A stretch of 8,994 bases of DNA from an uncultured Planctomycetaceae bacterium. GTDB lineage: Bacteria; Planctomycetota; Planctomycetia; Planctomycetales; Planctomycetaceae. This document shows positions 7,601-8,994 of the stretch, in pieces. A model generated the notes under the pieces. That model searched no databases, was not told the DNA's origin, and saw only the letters and a list, made by a program, of their open reading frames with translations. The stretch covers positions 1 to 8,994 of the forward strand of contig CAIXQV010000325.1 in assembly GCA_903921605.1 (NCBI GenBank), read 5' to 3'. Each line of letters begins with the position of its first letter. Positions within the stretch are counted from its first letter, which is position 1. A program made the position numbers and the translations under genes.

Positions 7601-8702
7601 AACCGAAGTTCATCTGCGATCCAGCACGAGAAATCGTCTGCGAGCCAACCGGAATGCTGCGACTGCAGCCGAAACGCAGCTCCGAGAAACTCTGCGTCTG
7701 CATGAATCTCGACACCACGAAGTGGAGTTGCAGGTCCGCGGCATTGATCACCAGTTGTCCACGACAGCCGATCGAATTCGGGAAGAGTTTCAGTTGGAAG
7801 TCCGTGAGGCTGTCGCTCAGGGTCGCTCGGCAATCGCCGTCTGGCTGCAGCGTCAGAACTCCGACTCATCCGAGAGCGATTCTGAATCAGAATCCGAAAG
7901 CGTGCTGAAAATGGCGGCCGGAACGGCGTCTGCTCCAGCCCCGATTCTGTTCGACGAGGCGGCTCAGGCTATTGTTGCGGATACTGACCAATACACAGAA
8001 ATGCGGACAGAGATTGATCGCCGCGTTGAGCGTTTGCGAAGACAGTTGAAGAAGCTTGGTAACTCCGGCAGCGAGAGTCTCGACAATCTGATCGAGCTGG
8101 AAACTCGCTTTCAGCGGCTGCACATGCAGTTAACGGACCTCGAATCCGCTCGCGACACGCTGCGAGACATCGTGCGACGTATTAATGTGGAGAGCAAGCG
8201 AATGTTTCTCGAATCCTTCGAGACCATTCGCGGCTATTTCCGGGAACTGTTCCGCAAGCTGTTCGGCGGTGGCGAAGCCGACCTGATTCTGGAAGACCTG
8301 GAAGATGTGCTGGAATGTTCGATTGACGTGGTGGCTCGCCCGCCCGGTAAAGAACTTCGCAGCATTTCATTGTTGAGCGGTGGAGAGAAGACGCTGACAG
8401 CCGTGGCGTTGCTGTTGTCGATCTTCCGGAGCCGCACCAGTCCGTTCTGTATTCTGGACGAAGTCGATGCCGCGCTGGATGACGCGAACATCGGCCGATT
8501 CGTGAATGTGCTTCGCGAGTTCCAGCAGAATACGCAGTTCATCATGATTACTCACCGCAAGCCCACGATGGCCGTGACAGACGTATTATACGGAGTCACG
8601 ATGGAAGAGTCCGGGATCTCCCGTCGACTCTCACTGCGATTCGAAGACGTCGACGAACACGGCAACTTCATCGCAGCCGCGAAGAAGAGCAGGGCGGCGT
8701 AG
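4686..8702 (+). CDS. smc: Chromosome partition protein SMC, long form
   Basis: 1338 residues against about 1150-1190 in typical bacterial SMC. It is the ATP-driven, DNA-loop-extruding core of the condensin-like SMC-ScpAB complex on the nucleoid. The N-terminal head begins with the family start [13 protein letters not shown]; Walker A GPNGSGKS is at 30-37, the arginine-bearing SLRGKDM at 54-60, and the Q-loop region EQGRVDQI at 141-148. A coiled coil spans about 170-500. The hinge is at about 503-755 ([10 protein letters not shown] to [19 protein letters not shown]); its usual Gly-Gly end is replaced by TLFAGT. The returning coiled coil covers about 757-1165. The C-terminal head carries LFGGGEADL (1192-1200), signature LLSGGEKT (1229-1236), Walker B with catalytic Glu1259 ([14 protein letters not shown]), and switch His1290 (ITHRK). 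All ATPase residues are present. The extra length lies mainly in a hinge insertion (about 587-697) and in a Ser/Asp/Glu-rich insertion (about 1053-1092) just before the C-terminal joint. The start is fixed by family alignment and AAGGA upstream. scpA and scpB are not in the window. Confidence 0.97.
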   Translation: MLKSLELFGFKSFADRTVFDFAAGITGVVGPNGSGKSNVVDSIKWILGDQSAKSLRGKDMTDVIFNGSASRTGSQFAEATLVFDNRSRFIPVDMDEVSVGRRIWQSGDSEYLVNRNTARLKDVRELFVGTGAGAATYCIIEQGRVDQILQSNAANRRLIFEEAAGISRFKQKRTEALKRLERVETNLVRLSDLVDEVETQVSTVRTQAQRATRYRAVSTELEQLWVGLAADDFRRESNVRDVLVAQMQESAGVVQDLRSRQVAAESEVGAADAALSEVDDQLREVERRRSDLRSRIASLETTVRHQAARETELHSDLQRLVRQQNLMKNRVAEAQAEETHLESVLSLERAAFERRRTMLLSGDDQAGGIQQVLAESRDNIEAARHQLMQQVRINSEAASALSNLRTKHQAAVQKRQQLEIQAEELDAEIQKLNDELPAIEQSMLQAQQDLVAVENNADNLIRNREQLVTEQNQSQKSLAELRENRSAQIARRAVLEDLEDRQEGFGIGVREILRRAEEADSEPWNLICGSVADLLDVDMEHAALLEVALSGRAQLLVVTRLKPLIDYLNSGRCRITDRVGFISIEHTDEANRDLQQLRGSLRRDDDDVWAAKDSDSETAQQADSWWGRKKPGRGDGDSIERMLAASGSSESLQVTWVDPRTESAVVRSVFSQGDKAPPLLFGQKGIVGRADGLARPPQSMPGLASHLLADTWVVETLADALRLHAATGGQCRFVTLQGELIENDGTLFAGTVRNESALLSRKSELRRLRNELHRLEHEIAQRELSLRSLGQNISTTDERLNTTRAQVNQSSARCRETEKALSEHRRVMKESQRQSDLLTVQQQKLSDEITELLSQIDEAEQQHQSGEDLLQQRQQLIAEMTAQLAERQHELEAIERDRTAASLELTRSEERLLGLQEAVERVREDLEQRQLQQQEADRRLHSAAERQRDLLIARLNSSAEIAELSVSDEQLATEVHLRSSTRNRLRANRNAATAAETQLRETLRLHESRHHEVELQVRGIDHQLSTTADRIREEFQLEVREAVAQGRSAIAVWLQRQNSDSSESDSESESESVLKMAAGTASAPAPILFDEAAQAIVADTDQYTEMRTEIDRRVERLRRQLKKLGNSGSESLDNLIELETRFQRLHMQLTDLESARDTLRDIVRRINVESKRMFLESFETIRGYFRELFRKLFGGGEADLILEDLEDVLECSIDVVARPPGKELRSISLLSGGEKTLTAVALLLSIFRSRTSPFCILDEVDAALDDANIGRFVNVLREFQQNTQFIMITHRKPTMAVTDVLYGVTMEESGISRRLSLRFEDVDEHGNFIAAAKKSRAA
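6444..6776 (+). other. Expanded linker inside the SMC hinge
   Basis: Residues about 587-697 lie between the first hinge lobe (ending VGFISIE) and the second (resuming [20 protein letters not shown]). In Bacillus subtilis SMC this connection is much shorter, and the whole hinge is about 190 residues against about 250 here. The added part is low in hydrophobics at first ([20 protein letters not shown]), carries a basic [11 protein letters not shown] patch at 624-634, then a more ordered-looking region around [12 protein letters not shown]. The basic patch could contact DNA; that is inference. Confidence 0.55.
7842..7961 (+). other. Serine/acidic insertion near the SMC C-terminal head
   Basis: Residues about 1053-1092 interrupt the end of the returning coiled coil. 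The core, 1059-1072, is an almost pure Ser/Asp/Glu run ([14 protein letters not shown]), followed by an Ala/Pro-rich [11 protein letters not shown]. Coiled-coil pattern resumes at [20 protein letters not shown] (1104-1123). B. subtilis SMC has only a short connection here. It is probably a disordered loop at the joint above the ATPase head. Confidence 0.6.
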
Positions 8703-8839
8703 CCGCGAAGCGGCAGGTTCTTAGTTTGCGGTTTTCGGTTTTCAGACAGAACCACTGTGCTGATAGCTGACTCTTGTGCTAGTCCGAAAACGGACCACCG
8801 AGAAACGAAAACCAACCGTGTCCGACGGTTAACCGCTTC

Positions 8840-8860
8840 AGCCGTTGTACGGCTTCTTCC
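8840..8860 (+). terminator. Weak candidate terminator for smc
   Basis: A 6-base-pair stem, AGCCGT/ACGGCT, with a TGT loop is followed by a pyrimidine stretch, TCTTCC, rather than a T-run. A second hairpin of similar size (8814-8830) lies just upstream. It is the best candidate downstream of smc, but it is much weaker than the one at 1398-1426. Confidence 0.3.
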
Positions 8861-8950
8861 AGGCAGTTGCTGCAGGTCTGTAAAACGTCTTAAAGTCGTT
8901 CCCATCGAAACGACGAACATAAAGCAGGCGATTGTCATCCTGTTGTGGCG

Positions 8951-8973
8951 GTAATAACACTGAGTGTGATTAC
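8951..8973. repeat. 23-base near-palindrome, possible operator
   Basis: GTAATAACAC and GTGTGATTAC face each other across TGA; nine of ten positions pair (mismatch 8956/8968). It lies just before a purine-rich GGGGAGG (8977-8983) near the window end. Size and symmetry fit a dimeric repressor site for a gene outside the window, or an RNA hairpin in its leader. No regulator is identified. Confidence 0.4.
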
Positions 8974-8994
8974 CCGGGGAGGCCAGGAAGCACA

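Larger units (their letters stand above)
8703..8994. other. Region after smc, rich in short hairpins, no gene seen
   Basis: 292 bases without a credible gene. Four short stem-loops follow the smc stop: GCCGC-GAA-GCGGC (8702-8714, touching the stop codon), GTCCG-AAAA-CGGAC (8782-8795), AACCGT/ACGGTT (8814-8819 and 8825-8830), and AGCCGT-TGT-ACGGCT (8840-8854, followed by TCTTCC). An 8-base pair, GTTTTCGG/CCGAAAAC (8731-8738 and 8784-8791), offers an alternative fold. None has a full T-run; the last is the nearest to a terminator. The window ends in a purine-rich GGGGAGG and AGGAAG, which may be the ribosome binding site of a gene starting just outside. Confidence 0.5.

Noticed and set aside
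8552..8938. 128-codon - strand open frame over the end of smc and the spacer
   Set aside because: Half of it is antisense to the SMC head and the rest crosses the hairpin cluster; no recognisable domain.

Overview
The window looks like a piece of a Planctomycetota chromosome with moderate GC. This rests on three things: a small SAEL-type pilin-like protein of a kind I associate with that phylum, a FlgI-domain lipoprotein carrying HEAT-like repeats, and an unusually long SMC with the divergent hinge ending seen in planctomycetes. The assignment is from recognition, not from a search. All supported genes are on the + strand. I see no insertion sequence, phage gene, CRISPR array or tRNA.

Layout. 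(1) Positions 1-628: the 3' part of a bacterial aspartate/glutamate leucyltransferase (bpt, N-degron pathway), cut by the window edge. (2) 629-1040: intergenic, no gene. (3) 1041-1361: a 106-residue pilin-like membrane protein with its own ribosome binding site and a strong intrinsic terminator at 1398-1426, so probably a one-gene unit. (4) 1427-2280: about 850 bases with no convincing gene, holding several short inverted repeats. (5) 2281-4575: a 764-residue predicted lipoprotein. A FlgI (flagellar P-ring) fold appears to be split by a HEAT-like insertion and is followed by a long Asp/Glu/Ser-rich tail. (6) 4686-8702: smc, 1338 residues, with intact ATPase motifs, an expanded hinge and a serine/acidic insertion near the C-terminal head. 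(7) 8703-8994: four short hairpins after smc, then a near-palindrome and a purine-rich stretch that may precede the next gene.

The genes do not form one obvious pathway: protein turnover, surface or pilin-like structure, an envelope ring-like protein, and chromosome organisation. Only the FlgI-like gene and smc could plausibly share a transcript, with a 110-base gap and no U-tract terminator between them. No flagellar genes and no scpA/scpB are seen in the window. The most notable object is the FlgI-like protein: its domain order (lipobox, charged linker, FlgI N-half, HEAT-like insert, FlgI C-half, acidic tail, basic end) differs from a canonical P-ring protein and it sits apart from flagellar genes.
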